37,087 bases of DNA, from NCBI RefSeq assembly GCF_025143365.1, contig NZ_JALXPE010000039.1, forward strand, positions 1 to 37,087, in the 5' to 3' direction. Source of the stretch: Microbacterium sp. p3-SID336 (lineage in GTDB: Bacteria > Actinomycetota > Actinomycetes > Actinomycetales > Microbacteriaceae). Below are positions 1 through 6,910 of the stretch, one piece after another (position 1 is the stretch's first letter; each line of letters opens with the position of its first letter). The notes under the pieces are model-generated. The model searched no databases. It was not told where the DNA came from and was given only the letters and a program-made list of their open reading frames with translations. The position numbers and the translations under genes were made by a program.

Positions 1-264
1 GCGGTCGTGCGCGTCGTGCAGGAGAGCGTCACGAACGCGCGGAAGCACGCGCGGGACGGCGCCGCCGAAGTCGCCGTGGAGTACGCGGAGGATGCCATCC
101 TGATCACGGTGACGAGTTCCGGGCGCGGTGTCCCGGGGCAGGCGGCGCACGGGGGAGGGCGGGGGATCATCGGGATGCGGGAGCGGGTCGAGAGTCTGGG
201 CGGGGAGCTGCGCGCCGCATCGACGCAGGGCCGCTTCGTCGTCCGCGCGAGGATCCCGGTATGA
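1..264 (+). CDS. Histidine kinase, C-terminal fragment (cut by window edge)
   Basis: This is the last 87 codons of a sensor kinase whose front lies before the window. The residues carry the HATPase_c signature of NarL-class kinases: an N-box (VQESVTNARKHA) that binds ATP-Mg and a GxGLxGMxER-like G-box (GRGIIGMRERVESLGG). The dimerisation/phosphoacceptor helix and the sensor part are not visible, so the stimulus is unknown. The stop TGA overlaps the ATG of the next gene (ATGA), the usual arrangement of a kinase translationally coupled to its response regulator. The reading frame is open to base 1, so the gene is not truncated in nature as far as this sequence shows. Confidence 0.9.
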   Translation, partial: AVVRVVQESVTNARKHARDGAAEVAVEYAEDAILITVTSSGRGVPGQAAHGGGRGIIGMRERVESLGGELRAASTQGRFVVRARIPV

Positions 265-341
265 GCGGGCCGCACGGGGATCCCGGCGTGAGCGGGCCGG
301 ACGAGCATCCCGGCGTGACCGGGCCGCACGCGGATTCCGGC
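261..341 (+). repeat. 27-bp tandem repeat, three full copies plus a partial fourth
   Basis: Copies start at 261, 288 and 315, and a partial one at 342. Each begins (A/G)TGA(G/C)CGGGCCG and ends (C/T)CCGGC, encoding a nine-residue unit like (M/V)SGPHGDPG. Each copy starts with ATG or GTG, so the array multiplies potential start codons for the response regulator. The repeat lies wholly in the N-terminal extension before the receiver domain, so copy-number change would alter only that tail. Confidence 0.85.
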
Positions 342-1019
342 GTGAGTGCACCGCACGGGCAGGGGCGGCTGCGCGTGGTGGTGTGCGACGATCAGGAGCT
401 CGTGCGCACCGGCTTCATCACGATCATCGACGCGCAGCCGGACATGGTGGTCGTCGGGGAGGCCGAGAACGGGGAGGAGGCCGTCCGTGTCACCGCGCGG
501 GAGCGCCCGGATGTCGTCGTGATGGACATCCGCATGCCGCTCCTGGACGGGATCGAGGCGACGAGGCGGATCGCCGGTCCGGAGGTCGACGCACCGGCAC
601 GGGTCCTCGTGGTCACGACGTTCTCGATGGATTCCCTCGTGTTCGACGCGCTGCGTGCGGGGGCCAGCGGATTCCTCCTCAAGGATGCGCGTCCGGCCGA
701 GCTGATCGCCGCGATCAGGACCGTCGCCGCCGGCGACTCGCTGATCGCTCCCGCCGTGACGAGGGCGCTGATCGGTCGATTCGGCGAGCGGCTGCGGCCC
801 TCGGCGCAGAGCAGCGCCGCGCTCGATGCCCTCACCGCGCGCGAACGCGAGGTGCTGGTGCTGCTGGCCGACGGGCTCTCCAACGCGGAGATCGCGATGC
901 AGCTCGTCATCAGTCCGGAGACGGTGAAGACGTACGTCTCCCGGCTGCTGATGAAGCTCGGCGTGCGGGATCGCGTGCAGGCGGTCGTGCTCGCCCACCG
1001 CCTCGGCCTCGCCTCCTGA
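261..1019 (+). CDS. LuxR/NarL-family response regulator with repeat-encoded N-terminal extension
   Basis: A 252-residue two-component response regulator, cognate to the kinase just upstream. The receiver domain starts near residue 36 (RLRVVVCDDQELVRTGF). The phosphoacceptor is Asp89 (VVVMDIRMP) and the switch Lys lies in SGFLLKDARP. The C-terminal LuxR helix-turn-helix reads LTAREREVLVLLADGLSNAEIA, then SPETVKTYVSRLLMKLG. Family members are usually about 215 residues. The extra 35 residues are low complexity (SGPH/DPGV units) and come from a 27-bp tandem repeat. The ATG at 261 has a GAGG ribosome site 7 nt upstream and overlaps the kinase stop, so it is preferred, but GTGs at 288, 315 and 342 are in frame. 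The CPBP protease gene downstream is a plausible target. Confidence 0.93.
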   Translation: MSGPHGDPGVSGPDEHPGVTGPHADSGVSAPHGQGRLRVVVCDDQELVRTGFITIIDAQPDMVVVGEAENGEEAVRVTARERPDVVVMDIRMPLLDGIEATRRIAGPEVDAPARVLVVTTFSMDSLVFDALRAGASGFLLKDARPAELIAAIRTVAAGDSLIAPAVTRALIGRFGERLRPSAQSSAALDALTAREREVLVLLADGLSNAEIAMQLVISPETVKTYVSRLLMKLGVRDRVQAVVLAHRLGLAS

Positions 1020-1027
1020 CGGGTCCG

Positions 1028-1042
1028 CGCGCCCTCGGCGCG
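1028..1042 (+). terminator. Weak hairpin after the response regulator
   Basis: CGCGCC and GGCGCG form a 6-bp GC stem around a CTC loop, 8 nt after the response-regulator stop. There is no T-tract, so it is only a possible terminator or mRNA-stabilising hairpin. Confidence 0.3.
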
Positions 1043-1115
1043 GTGTGCGCGCATCCCCCGAGCGAGGGACCTCGGATGTCCGCGCGCGGGCGATTCGCAG
1101 CGCTTCCGGCGTCCG

Positions 1116-1146
1116 TAGCGTCGATGCTGCAACCGATCCGAGGAGG
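1116..1146 (+). promoter_or_regulatory. Probable -10 and ribosome site of the CPBP protease gene
   Basis: TAGCGT at 1116-1121 matches the TAnnnT -10 pattern seen repeatedly in this window. A strong AGGAGG at 1141-1146 lies 4 nt before the ATG at 1151. No clear -35 was found. The TTCGCA at 1094-1099, 16 nt upstream of the -10, is a weak candidate, which would suit an activator-dependent promoter. Confidence 0.45.
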
Positions 1147-1150
1147 AACG

Positions 1151-2017
1151 ATGGACACCCCGACCCACGACCCCGCAGCGCCGCCCTCGCCGCGCACGAC
1201 CGTCGCCGCGCGCAGCCCGCTCCGCCGGAGGGGGGTGCGCCTGTCACTGCTGGTCGTCGGGCTCGCGGCGGCGATGCTCGTCACCAACGCGCTCGCCTCT
1301 GCCGTCGAGAACCCGTTCCTGAGCGTGATCGTCGGGCCTGCGCTCGCCGCCGGCATGATCGGGCTCTTCGTGTGGGCGGGGCGACGGCTGGAGAAGCGCG
1401 TTGTGGAGGAGTTCCCGCGCCGGGATACGCTGCGGCACCTGGCACTCGGCGGCGGGGTCGGGCTGGCCCTCGCGGCGGTGTCGATCGGCATCATCGCGCT
1501 CTTCGGGGGCTACCGGATCACCGGGTGGGGATCGGTCGCCGGGGCCGTCGCCGTCGCCGGCACGATGTGCGCCGTGGCCGTGTCGGAAGAGGTGGTCTTC
1601 CGCGGCGTCGTACTCCGCCTTCTCCGCGGTCGGTGGGGCACCGTGGTCGCGCTGGCCGGGTCCGCTGCGCTCTTCGGGCTCCTCCATCTCATCAACCCGG
1701 GCGCATCCCTCTGGGGAGCGCTGGCCGTCACGATCGAGGCGGGGCTGATGCTCGGCGCCGCCTACCTGCTGACGGGGTCGCTCTGGCTGGCCATCGGTCT
1801 GCACTTCGGGTGGAACGTGGCCCTCGGCGGGATCTTCGGCACCGTCGTCTCCGGGGCCGACGCCGGGACGGCCGAGGCGCTTCTGCGCGGAGCCACGGCT
1901 GGTCCGGACTGGCTCACCGGCGGCGCCTTCGGCCCCGAGGGCAGCGTCGTGTCGGTCGTGGTCTGCCTCGTCGCGACGACGGTGCTGCTGCTCCTGCGGC
2001 GCCGCCGGAACCGCTGA
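1151..2017 (+). CDS. CPBP-family intramembrane metalloprotease
   Basis: A 288-residue polytopic membrane protein. The C-terminal half carries the CPBP (Rce1-like, ABI) motifs in order: EExxFR (EEVVFRG, Glu146/147), FxxxH (FGLLHLINPG) and HxxxN (HFGWNVALGG), which together coordinate zinc in the bilayer. The N-terminus has about 30 polar residues, then roughly seven or eight hydrophobic helices. The last helix ends in a basic RRRRNR tail, suggesting a cytoplasmic C-terminus. The start is fixed by AGGAGG just before ATG; reading frames extending further upstream lack a ribosome site. It follows a two-component operon and is a likely target of that system. Bacterial CPBP proteins have been linked to signalling proteolysis and bacteriocin immunity; the substrate here cannot be inferred. 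Confidence 0.92.
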   Translation: MDTPTHDPAAPPSPRTTVAARSPLRRRGVRLSLLVVGLAAAMLVTNALASAVENPFLSVIVGPALAAGMIGLFVWAGRRLEKRVVEEFPRRDTLRHLALGGGVGLALAAVSIGIIALFGGYRITGWGSVAGAVAVAGTMCAVAVSEEVVFRGVVLRLLRGRWGTVVALAGSAALFGLLHLINPGASLWGALAVTIEAGLMLGAAYLLTGSLWLAIGLHFGWNVALGGIFGTVVSGADAGTAEALLRGATAGPDWLTGGAFGPEGSVVSVVVCLVATTVLLLLRRRRNR

Positions 2018-2101
2018 GGGAGGCACGCGGCGGCGCACGGGGAGGGGTGGGACGGCACCCTCCCCCGCGGCCGGTGCGTCCGCGCGGGCGGGCGGCGCGG
2101 C

Positions 2102-3109
2102 TCAGCTGTCCGAGGCGATGCGGAGCGCCAGCTTCCCGACGTAGTGCTCGCGGAGCGCGCGGTGGGCGTCCTGCACCTCCGCCAGGGGGAACTCGCGCGC
2201 GACGTGCGGGGTGAACGCGCCCGTCTCGATGACCGCGTTGAGGCGGTCGAGCGCCCGGCGGCTCCGGTCTCCGTCGAAGAAGGACAGCGGCACGGCGGTC
2301 GGGGTCTCCGGGAGCGGATGCACGCCGTGCGGCCAGGCGATGCGTCCGGACGCCTTCAGGGTATCGAGCGCGCGCTCCGCCGTCCGTCCGCCCGCCGTGA
2401 TGAGTGCGGCATCGACGCCGTCGGGGGCGAACCGCCGCGCCGCGCGCCCGACGTCTTCCGTGCGACCGTCGACGACCGCGTCGGCGCCGTGGGCCTGCGA
2501 GAGCGCGACGCCGTCGCTTCCGGAGGAGACCGCGAGCACGCGCAGGCCCCGGGCGTGTGCCAGCTGCACGGCCATGTGGCCCATGCCGCCGCTGGCGCCG
2601 AACACCATGAGCGTGCGCCCGGGTTCGAGGTCGAGCAGGTCGAGGCCGCTCTGCGCGGTCAGGGCATCCCACGCCATCACCCCGGCCTGTGCCGTCGTGA
2701 GCCTCTCCGGTACGCGCGCCACGTGCTCTTCGGAGACCACGCCGTACTCGGCGTAGAACCCGCCGCGCGGCACGGGTGTCGAGGCTGCGTACACCCGATC
2801 GCCGACCGCGAAGCGGGTCACAGCGCGGCCCACGGCGGCCACCGTGCCTGCCGCATCCCAGCCCAGGACGTACGGGAAGCGCGAGGGCACCCCGAACACG
2901 CCGTCGTAGTCGCCGTCCCGCTCGACAGCATCCCAGGAGGCTGCACCGGCGACCTCGACGCGCAGCAGGACGTCGTGCTCTCCGACCCTGGGGACGGGGA
3001 TCTGCCGCACGGCGAGCTCGTCGACGTCGCCGAAGCGGTCGAGCACGGCGGCGTGCATGAGCGCGGGCGCGGTCGCGCCGCGAGGGTCGGGGGTAGGGTG
3101 CGCGGACAT
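2102..3109 (-). CDS. Quinone-oxidoreductase-like MDR dehydrogenase
   Basis: A 335-residue member of the medium-chain dehydrogenase/reductase superfamily. Residues about 15-130 form the GroES-like domain (VLGWDAAGTVAAVG, FAVGDRVYA) and 130-290 the Rossmann domain with a GASGGMGHMAVQLA cofactor motif. The zinc-ligand cysteines of classical alcohol dehydrogenases are absent, pointing to the NADPH:quinone/enone reductase branch. The ATG at 3109 follows AAAGGAG with 4 nt spacing; in-frame starts further upstream lack this. It is divergent from a MarR-family gene. A -35/-10 pair overlaps an inverted repeat, so derepression by an electrophile or quinone acting on that regulator is a reasonable inference. 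The substrate is not determinable from sequence. Confidence 0.9.
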   Translation of the reverse strand: MSAHPTPDPRGATAPALMHAAVLDRFGDVDELAVRQIPVPRVGEHDVLLRVEVAGAASWDAVERDGDYDGVFGVPSRFPYVLGWDAAGTVAAVGRAVTRFAVGDRVYAASTPVPRGGFYAEYGVVSEEHVARVPERLTTAQAGVMAWDALTAQSGLDLLDLEPGRTLMVFGASGGMGHMAVQLAHARGLRVLAVSSGSDGVALSQAHGADAVVDGRTEDVGRAARRFAPDGVDAALITAGGRTAERALDTLKASGRIAWPHGVHPLPETPTAVPLSFFDGDRSRRALDRLNAVIETGAFTPHVAREFPLAEVQDAHRALREHYVGKLALRIASDS

Positions 3110-3119
3110 GAGACTCCTT

Positions 3120-3179
3120 TTGCTTGATCGACTCAACTACATCAGAAGTGCATGAGTGGATCAAGCAATTTGTTTGATG
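3120..3179. promoter_or_regulatory. MarR-type operators in the divergent marR/oxidoreductase promoter
   Basis: TTGCTTGATC at 3120-3129 is the exact inverse of GATCAAGCAA at 3159-3168. The second arm also pairs imperfectly (8 of 10) with TTGTTTGATG at 3170-3179, giving a compact 21-bp near-palindrome typical of a MarR dimer site. The compact site covers the oxidoreductase -35 (TTGATC, complement of 3159-3164); its -10 (TGTAGT, complement of 3136-3141) lies 17 nt further. Confidence 0.75.
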
Positions 3180-3202
3180 CACTCCAGGTTTAGAGTGGGG
3201 GC
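3170..3202 (+). promoter_or_regulatory. Leaderless-type promoter of marR
   Basis: TAGAGT at 3191-3196 ends exactly 6 nt before the ATG at 3203, so transcription would start at or next to the start codon. A possible -35 TTGTTT lies at 3170-3175 inside the operator. The G-run directly before the ATG is too close to act as a normal ribosome site. Confidence 0.55.
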
Positions 3203-3640
3203 ATGCCCGTTCCGCACCGTCCCTCGACCGAGACCTCCGAGGCCGAGAGCGTCCTCCTCGACCTCGTGAACGCCTACGAGCAAGCCTTCGACATCGCCGC
3301 GGCCTCCGTCGAGCTCAGCGCCGCACAGGCCTGCGTGCTCGGGCGGCTCTCGGAGCATCGTGCGATGGGCGGTCTCGCGACGGAACTGGGCTGCGACGCC
3401 TCCAACATCTCCCAGATCGTCGGCCGCCTGGACGGGATGGGCCTGACCTATCGGGAAGCGTCACCCCAGGACGGGCGGGTCCGCGTCGTGGCGCGCACGG
3501 CCGAGGGCGACGCGGTCGCGGAGCGGTTCGAGCGCTCGTTCGGCTTCGCGAGGGACGCACTCGGGCGCCTGACCGCCGAGGAGCGGGGCACCCTCACGGC
3601 CTTGCTGCGCAAAGCGCTCGACGAGCCCGCCAACCGCTGA
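3203..3640 (+). CDS. MarR-family transcriptional regulator
   Basis: A 145-residue winged-helix regulator. The core runs from SAAQACVLGRLSEH through MGGLATELGCDASNISQIVGRLDGMGLTYREASPQDGRVRVVART: recognition helix at about residues 60-78 and wing with the conserved DxR motif (QDGRVR). N- and C-terminal helices form the dimer interface. It is divergent from the MDR dehydrogenase with good palindromes between them, so it most likely represses both genes and releases on binding a small aromatic or oxidising ligand. The ligand is unknown. There is no Cys pair of an obvious OhrR type. The downstream neighbour is convergent. Confidence 0.93.
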   Translation: MPVPHRPSTETSEAESVLLDLVNAYEQAFDIAAASVELSAAQACVLGRLSEHRAMGGLATELGCDASNISQIVGRLDGMGLTYREASPQDGRVRVVARTAEGDAVAERFERSFGFARDALGRLTAEERGTLTALLRKALDEPANR

Positions 3641-3666
3641 CGCCACCCCGACGGGTGAGGCGGGTG

Positions 3667-3714
3667 CGTCGGAGAGACGGGCACGGACGGGGGAGGGGCG
3701 CGTCGGCGAGACGG
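3667..3714. repeat. Two 14-bp hairpin repeats between convergent genes
   Basis: CGTCGGAGAGACGG (3667-3680) and CGTCGGCGAGACGG (3701-3714) differ at one base and each can fold as a CGTC/GACG stem with a 5-nt loop. The second is extended by flanking GCG/CGC. Just upstream, CGCC(3641)...GGCG(3662) frames CCC/GGG and may terminate marR. No T-tract follows, so these are possible bidirectional termination or mRNA 3'-end structures. Confidence 0.45.
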
Positions 3715-3721
3715 CGCGGCG

Positions 3722-5212
3722 TCACCCCCGGCGACGCCAGCGGCGCAGCCCGATGCCCAGGATGACCACCGCGGCCGCGACCGGCAGCACGGGCAGCGTG
3801 ACGAGTGCGACCGTGGCCGCCCCCGCCACCGCGGCGAGCAGCAGGCCGTCGAGCGCCCAGGCGAGGCGGACGGCGGCGCCCAGGTCTCCCATCGGGGAGG
3901 GCATCGGCGCGAGGAGCGCGGGCGGCAGCGGACCCTTCAGTGCCGAGCTCACCCTCGTGGCGACGGCGAGCAGCGCGAGCACCGGTGCGGTGAGCAGAGC
4001 TGCCGGCGGAGTCCCGGTCACGGCCGCCCACGCGACAGCCGCCGCGAGCAGCACGGCTGCCGAGACGGCGAGCGGGAACAGCACGTGCTCCGACAGGAGC
4101 CGCTCGTCGCTGATCCCGTACAGGGGGAGGTCGCCCGTCACGGCGACCGCGTGCCGGAGCCCGTCCGTCAGCGGACCGAGCCCCGCGAACACGAGCATCC
4201 CGGCGCCCGCACCCAGCCCCCAGAGCGGTGCGACCGTCGCCGACGCCAGCGTGAGGAGCACCCCGGCGGCGGCGAGCGCCGCGAGGGAGAGGACCAGGCG
4301 CCCCGGGGTCCGCAGCGCGCCGATCGCGTCGCGCTGCAGCATCACGGTCGCGTGCCGGCGGAGCGGACGGACGGCGCGGAGCCGGCGGCCGAACCGCGGG
4401 GGAGCCTGGTAGACCGCGAGAGCATCGCCGAAGTCCATCGCCGTCGCACGCACACCGGCGGAGTCCCAGCGGAGGGCCTGGCTCAGCAGCTCCTCCCGGC
4501 CGAGCCGGTTCAGCATCGCCGGCACCAGGGCACACAGGGCGACGGTCAGCGCGGCGAGGGCGACCAGCGCGAAAGGGGGCCCCGCGCCGGGATACGTCAG
4601 TCCGACCCAGCCCCACGGAGTGAGCGGCTGCAGCAGGGGCACGGCAGCCGTCAACGCCCCCAGGCCGAGCACTCCCGCGGCGCTCGGAGCCGCCGCCCGC
4701 GGAGAAGCCTGCCCGAGGAGCCACAGGGCCGTCGTGATCACCCCGACGAGCGCCCCGGTGAGGAGGAAGCCCGCGGCGCCGATCAGGTCCACGCGGCCGG
4801 CGCCGGCGAGGGCGAGGGCGATCAGCCCGGCGGCGGCCGTGGTCAGTGCAGTCGCCGCCGCACCGGCGCGCAGCAGCGGGCCGCGGAACGCCTCCGCCCC
4901 GGTGAGGTCGCCGGTGGCGAAGGTATGCGTCAGGAAGGGCGGCCGCAGAGCCGGACCCCGCACACGGCCGCCGAGCAGAGCGCCCGCCCACAGTCCCGCG
5001 ACCAGGGCGACCACGGCTCCGTCCGCCGCGGGGGAGGCGAGTGCCGCGGTGACCGCAGGGCTGGTCGCGGTCACCCACGCCGCGCGCACGAGCGGGGCCG
5101 CCGCCACCAGCGCGAGCATCAGGATGAGATACACCGCGTACGCGTGGTCGCCGCGCGTGCGGGGTGTGCGCGCCCGCCAGATGCGGAGGGCCGCCGCGAC
5201 GCGTCCGGTCAT
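3722..5212 (-). CDS. ABC transporter membrane subunit, unassigned type
   Basis: A 496-residue, very hydrophobic protein with about twelve predicted helices. They appear as two six-helix halves separated by a polar stretch near residues 230-285 (LNRLGREELLSQALRWDSAGVRATAMDFGDA). There is no signal peptide, and the C-terminus is basic (RRWRRRG). Its ATG overlaps the stop of the ATPase gene (ATGA), so the two are translationally coupled and should form one exporter-like complex, with the double-length membrane protein replacing two permeases. I do not recognise a named family and see no substrate clue. It is convergent with marR downstream. The start at 5212 is preferred over one six codons upstream because of the coupling overlap. 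Confidence 0.8.
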   Translation of the reverse strand: MTGRVAAALRIWRARTPRTRGDHAYAVYLILMLALVAAAPLVRAAWVTATSPAVTAALASPAADGAVVALVAGLWAGALLGGRVRGPALRPPFLTHTFATGDLTGAEAFRGPLLRAGAAATALTTAAAGLIALALAGAGRVDLIGAAGFLLTGALVGVITTALWLLGQASPRAAAPSAAGVLGLGALTAAVPLLQPLTPWGWVGLTYPGAGPPFALVALAALTVALCALVPAMLNRLGREELLSQALRWDSAGVRATAMDFGDALAVYQAPPRFGRRLRAVRPLRRHATVMLQRDAIGALRTPGRLVLSLAALAAAGVLLTLASATVAPLWGLGAGAGMLVFAGLGPLTDGLRHAVAVTGDLPLYGISDERLLSEHVLFPLAVSAAVLLAAAVAWAAVTGTPPAALLTAPVLALLAVATRVSSALKGPLPPALLAPMPSPMGDLGAAVRLAWALDGLLLAAVAGAATVALVTLPVLPVAAAVVILGIGLRRWRRRG

Positions 5213-5838
5213 GCCGCCGCGTCCAGCCACAGCGCCTGTTCGCCGAGCGCCTCCGCGAGCACGGGGCTGTGCGTGGCCACGACCACGGTGGCGCCGTCCG
5301 CGCAGCGGGTGCGCAGCACGCGGATCACCGTCTCGACGTGCTCGGGGTCCAGGCGCTGCTCCGGCTCGTCGAGGAGCAGCACCTCGAACGGGCGCGCGAG
5401 CACCAGGGCCAGGCCGAACAGCTGCGTCTGCCCGGAGGACAGCTCGTGCGGGAACCGTCGCTCGAGGTCCGTGAGCCCGAGCTCGGCGAGCACGCGCCGG
5501 GCGATCGCTTCGGCCGCGGAGGCGTCGTCGGCCCAGGTCGTCGCGACCAGCAGGACGTGTTCGTGCACGGTGAGGTCGGGGGCCATCGGGGGCAGCCCGA
5601 TCATCGCGGCGACGCGACGCCGGAAGGCGGGGTCACGGGGGGCCACGGGCTCTCCGGCGATGTGCACCGCGCCGTTCGTCGGGGTGCGAGCGCCGGTGAG
5701 CACGCGCAGCAGCGTCGACTTCCCGCTGCCGTTCGCGCCGCGGACCACCAGTGCTGTGCCGCGTCGAGCCGTCACGGTCACGGCGGGCAGAAGCGTCACC
5801 TCGCCCGCGGTCACCTCTGCCGCCGCCACGTCGATCAT
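5209..5838 (-). CDS. ABC transporter ATP-binding protein (short)
   Basis: A 209-residue nucleotide-binding domain with every catalytic motif. Walker A is GANGSGKST, a Q-loop region follows (AAMIGLPPMAPDLTVHEHVLL), the signature is LSSGQTQLFGLALVLARP, Walker B is VLLLDEPEQRLD, and the H-switch is VVVATHSPVL. It couples ATP hydrolysis to the membrane subunit whose ATG overlaps its stop. The length is typical of exporter ATPases with no extra regulatory domain. The ATG at 5838 has AGAGG 9 nt upstream; an ATG three codons earlier overlaps that site and is less likely. The 128-nt gap upstream has no recognisable promoter; the neighbouring SDR gene lies on the same strand. Confidence 0.92.
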   Translation of the reverse strand: MIDVAAAEVTAGEVTLLPAVTVTARRGTALVVRGANGSGKSTLLRVLTGARTPTNGAVHIAGEPVAPRDPAFRRRVAAMIGLPPMAPDLTVHEHVLLVATTWADDASAAEAIARRVLAELGLTDLERRFPHELSSGQTQLFGLALVLARPFEVLLLDEPEQRLDPEHVETVIRVLRTRCADGATVVVATHSPVLAEALGEQALWLDAAA

Positions 5839-5910
5839 GCGTGTCATCCTCTCAGGTCGCGGGGAGCCGGGGCCCGCCGACGCGGCGACGGCGCCCGCCC
5901 GTGCGGCCGA

Positions 5911-5932
5911 GGCTCGCGGTTCCCGGCGAGCC
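5911..5932 (-). terminator. Hairpin downstream of the SDR gene
   Basis: GGCTCGC (5911-5917) pairs with GCGAGCC (5926-5932) around an 8-nt loop, about 35 nt past the SDR stop on the minus strand. It is a plausible terminator between the SDR and ABC genes, though no T-tract follows. Confidence 0.45.
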
Positions 5933-5966
5933 GCGCAGCCGGAAGGTCGCGACCCCGCTCGGGGCC

Positions 5967-6845
5967 TCAGGCGAGTCCGGTCTGCCCGGCGGAGGCGCCG
6001 GCGGCGATCCGGCGGGATTCGCGCACCAGGGTCCAGACCTCGCGAGGGCGGTAGCGCAGGAAGAGTCGCTGCGGTCGCGTCCCGCGCACCAGAGCATCCG
6101 TGCCACCGTCGCAGTACACGACCTGCCCGGTCATGAAGCGGTTGTCCGCCGAGACGGCGTGGGCGAGGAGTGCGGCGACCGCGGCGACGGGTCCCGGTGC
6201 GCCGAGCGGCTGGGGGAGCGCGGTCTCCAGCAGGCGCCGCTCCTGCTCCCAGCTGCGCAGCACGACCTCGGTGCCGATGATCCCCGGCGCGACGGCGTTC
6301 AGGACGATGCCGCTGCGGGCCCATTCCGGCCGGACCGCGGTGGACCGGACCCAGTGGTTGAGCGCGATCTTGCTGGAGCGGTAGAGCTGACTGCCGCGGC
6401 GGGTCCGGATGAGCCTGTCCGCCACGCGGAGGGCGGCGGGCTCGTCTCCGCGCAGGCAGGCCCGCACCAGCGCACCGCTGCCGCGGTTCAGTGTCGAGGA
6501 GGACGAGACCACGACGGCCGCGGGGGCGGCGGACCGCGCGAGCAGCGGTCGGAGTCCGTCGAGCACGGCGGTCGTGCCGAAGTGGTTGAGGGCGACCGTC
6601 TCCCGTCGTGGCGTGCCGATGCCCGCCGCCGCGACCACGCCGTCGACGCGGCCGCCGCTCAGCGCCTCGACCTCGGCGCACAGCTGCGAGCGCCCTTCCG
6701 CTGTCGACAGGTCGGCGCGGACGTCCACCTCGTCGCCGATGCCGCAGCGGATCACCCGCCCTGTGCCGGCGAGCGCGTCGACCACCGCACTGCCCAGGCC
6801 GGAGTCTGCTCCGGTGACCACGTACACGCGGGGATCCGATGCCAT
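5967..6845 (-). CDS. Short-chain dehydrogenase, 3-alpha-hydroxysteroid dehydrogenase/carbonyl reductase type
   Basis: A 292-residue NAD(P)-dependent oxidoreductase. The cofactor motif TGADSGLG is at the N-terminus. The short loop VDVRADLSTAEGR and the phrases VDGVVAAAGIG and VALNHFGTTAVLDGLRPLL match the HsdA-like branch of the SDR family rather than the common FabG type. The catalytic Ser lies in VVVSSSS and the pair in YRSSK; VAPGIIGTE follows. After the usual end (YCDGGTDALVRGTRP) there is an extra basic tail of about 35 residues. The ATG at 6845 has AGGA 7 nt upstream. It is divergent from a TetR gene across a perfect palindrome, so it is probably that repressor's target, acting on a hydrophobic ketone or alcohol; the exact substrate is unknown. 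Confidence 0.9.
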   Translation of the reverse strand: MASDPRVYVVTGADSGLGSAVVDALAGTGRVIRCGIGDEVDVRADLSTAEGRSQLCAEVEALSGGRVDGVVAAAGIGTPRRETVALNHFGTTAVLDGLRPLLARSAAPAAVVVSSSSTLNRGSGALVRACLRGDEPAALRVADRLIRTRRGSQLYRSSKIALNHWVRSTAVRPEWARSGIVLNAVAPGIIGTEVVLRSWEQERRLLETALPQPLGAPGPVAAVAALLAHAVSADNRFMTGQVVYCDGGTDALVRGTRPQRLFLRYRPREVWTLVRESRRIAAGASAGQTGLA

Positions 6846-6859
6846 GACCTCATCCTGAG

Positions 6860-6887
6860 GCAAAGTTTGCAGATCTGCAAACTTTGC
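6860..6887. promoter_or_regulatory. Perfect 28-bp palindromic operator between SDR and tetR
   Basis: The arm GCAAAGTTTGCAGA (6860-6873) is followed without spacer by its exact reverse complement (6874-6887). A nested GCAAA/TTTGC repeat occurs within each arm. Position and length fit a TetR dimer, or two stacked dimers, controlling both divergent genes. Confidence 0.88.
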
Positions 6888-6898
6888 GTGGATCGGGA

Positions 6899-6910
6899 TA
6901 GAGTCGACGC
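6899..6910 (+). promoter_or_regulatory. Leaderless-type -10 of tetR
   Basis: TAGAGT (6899-6904) lies exactly 6 nt before the ATG at 6911. No ribosome site precedes the ATG. The -35 would fall in the right arm of the palindrome, so binding there should block polymerase. Confidence 0.55.

Noticed and set aside
3643..3658. A third TCACCCG-like inverted repeat as a response-regulator operator
   Set aside because: One half is only 5 of 7, and no plus-strand gene follows before the convergent ABC gene. A marR 3'-end hairpin is the simpler reading.
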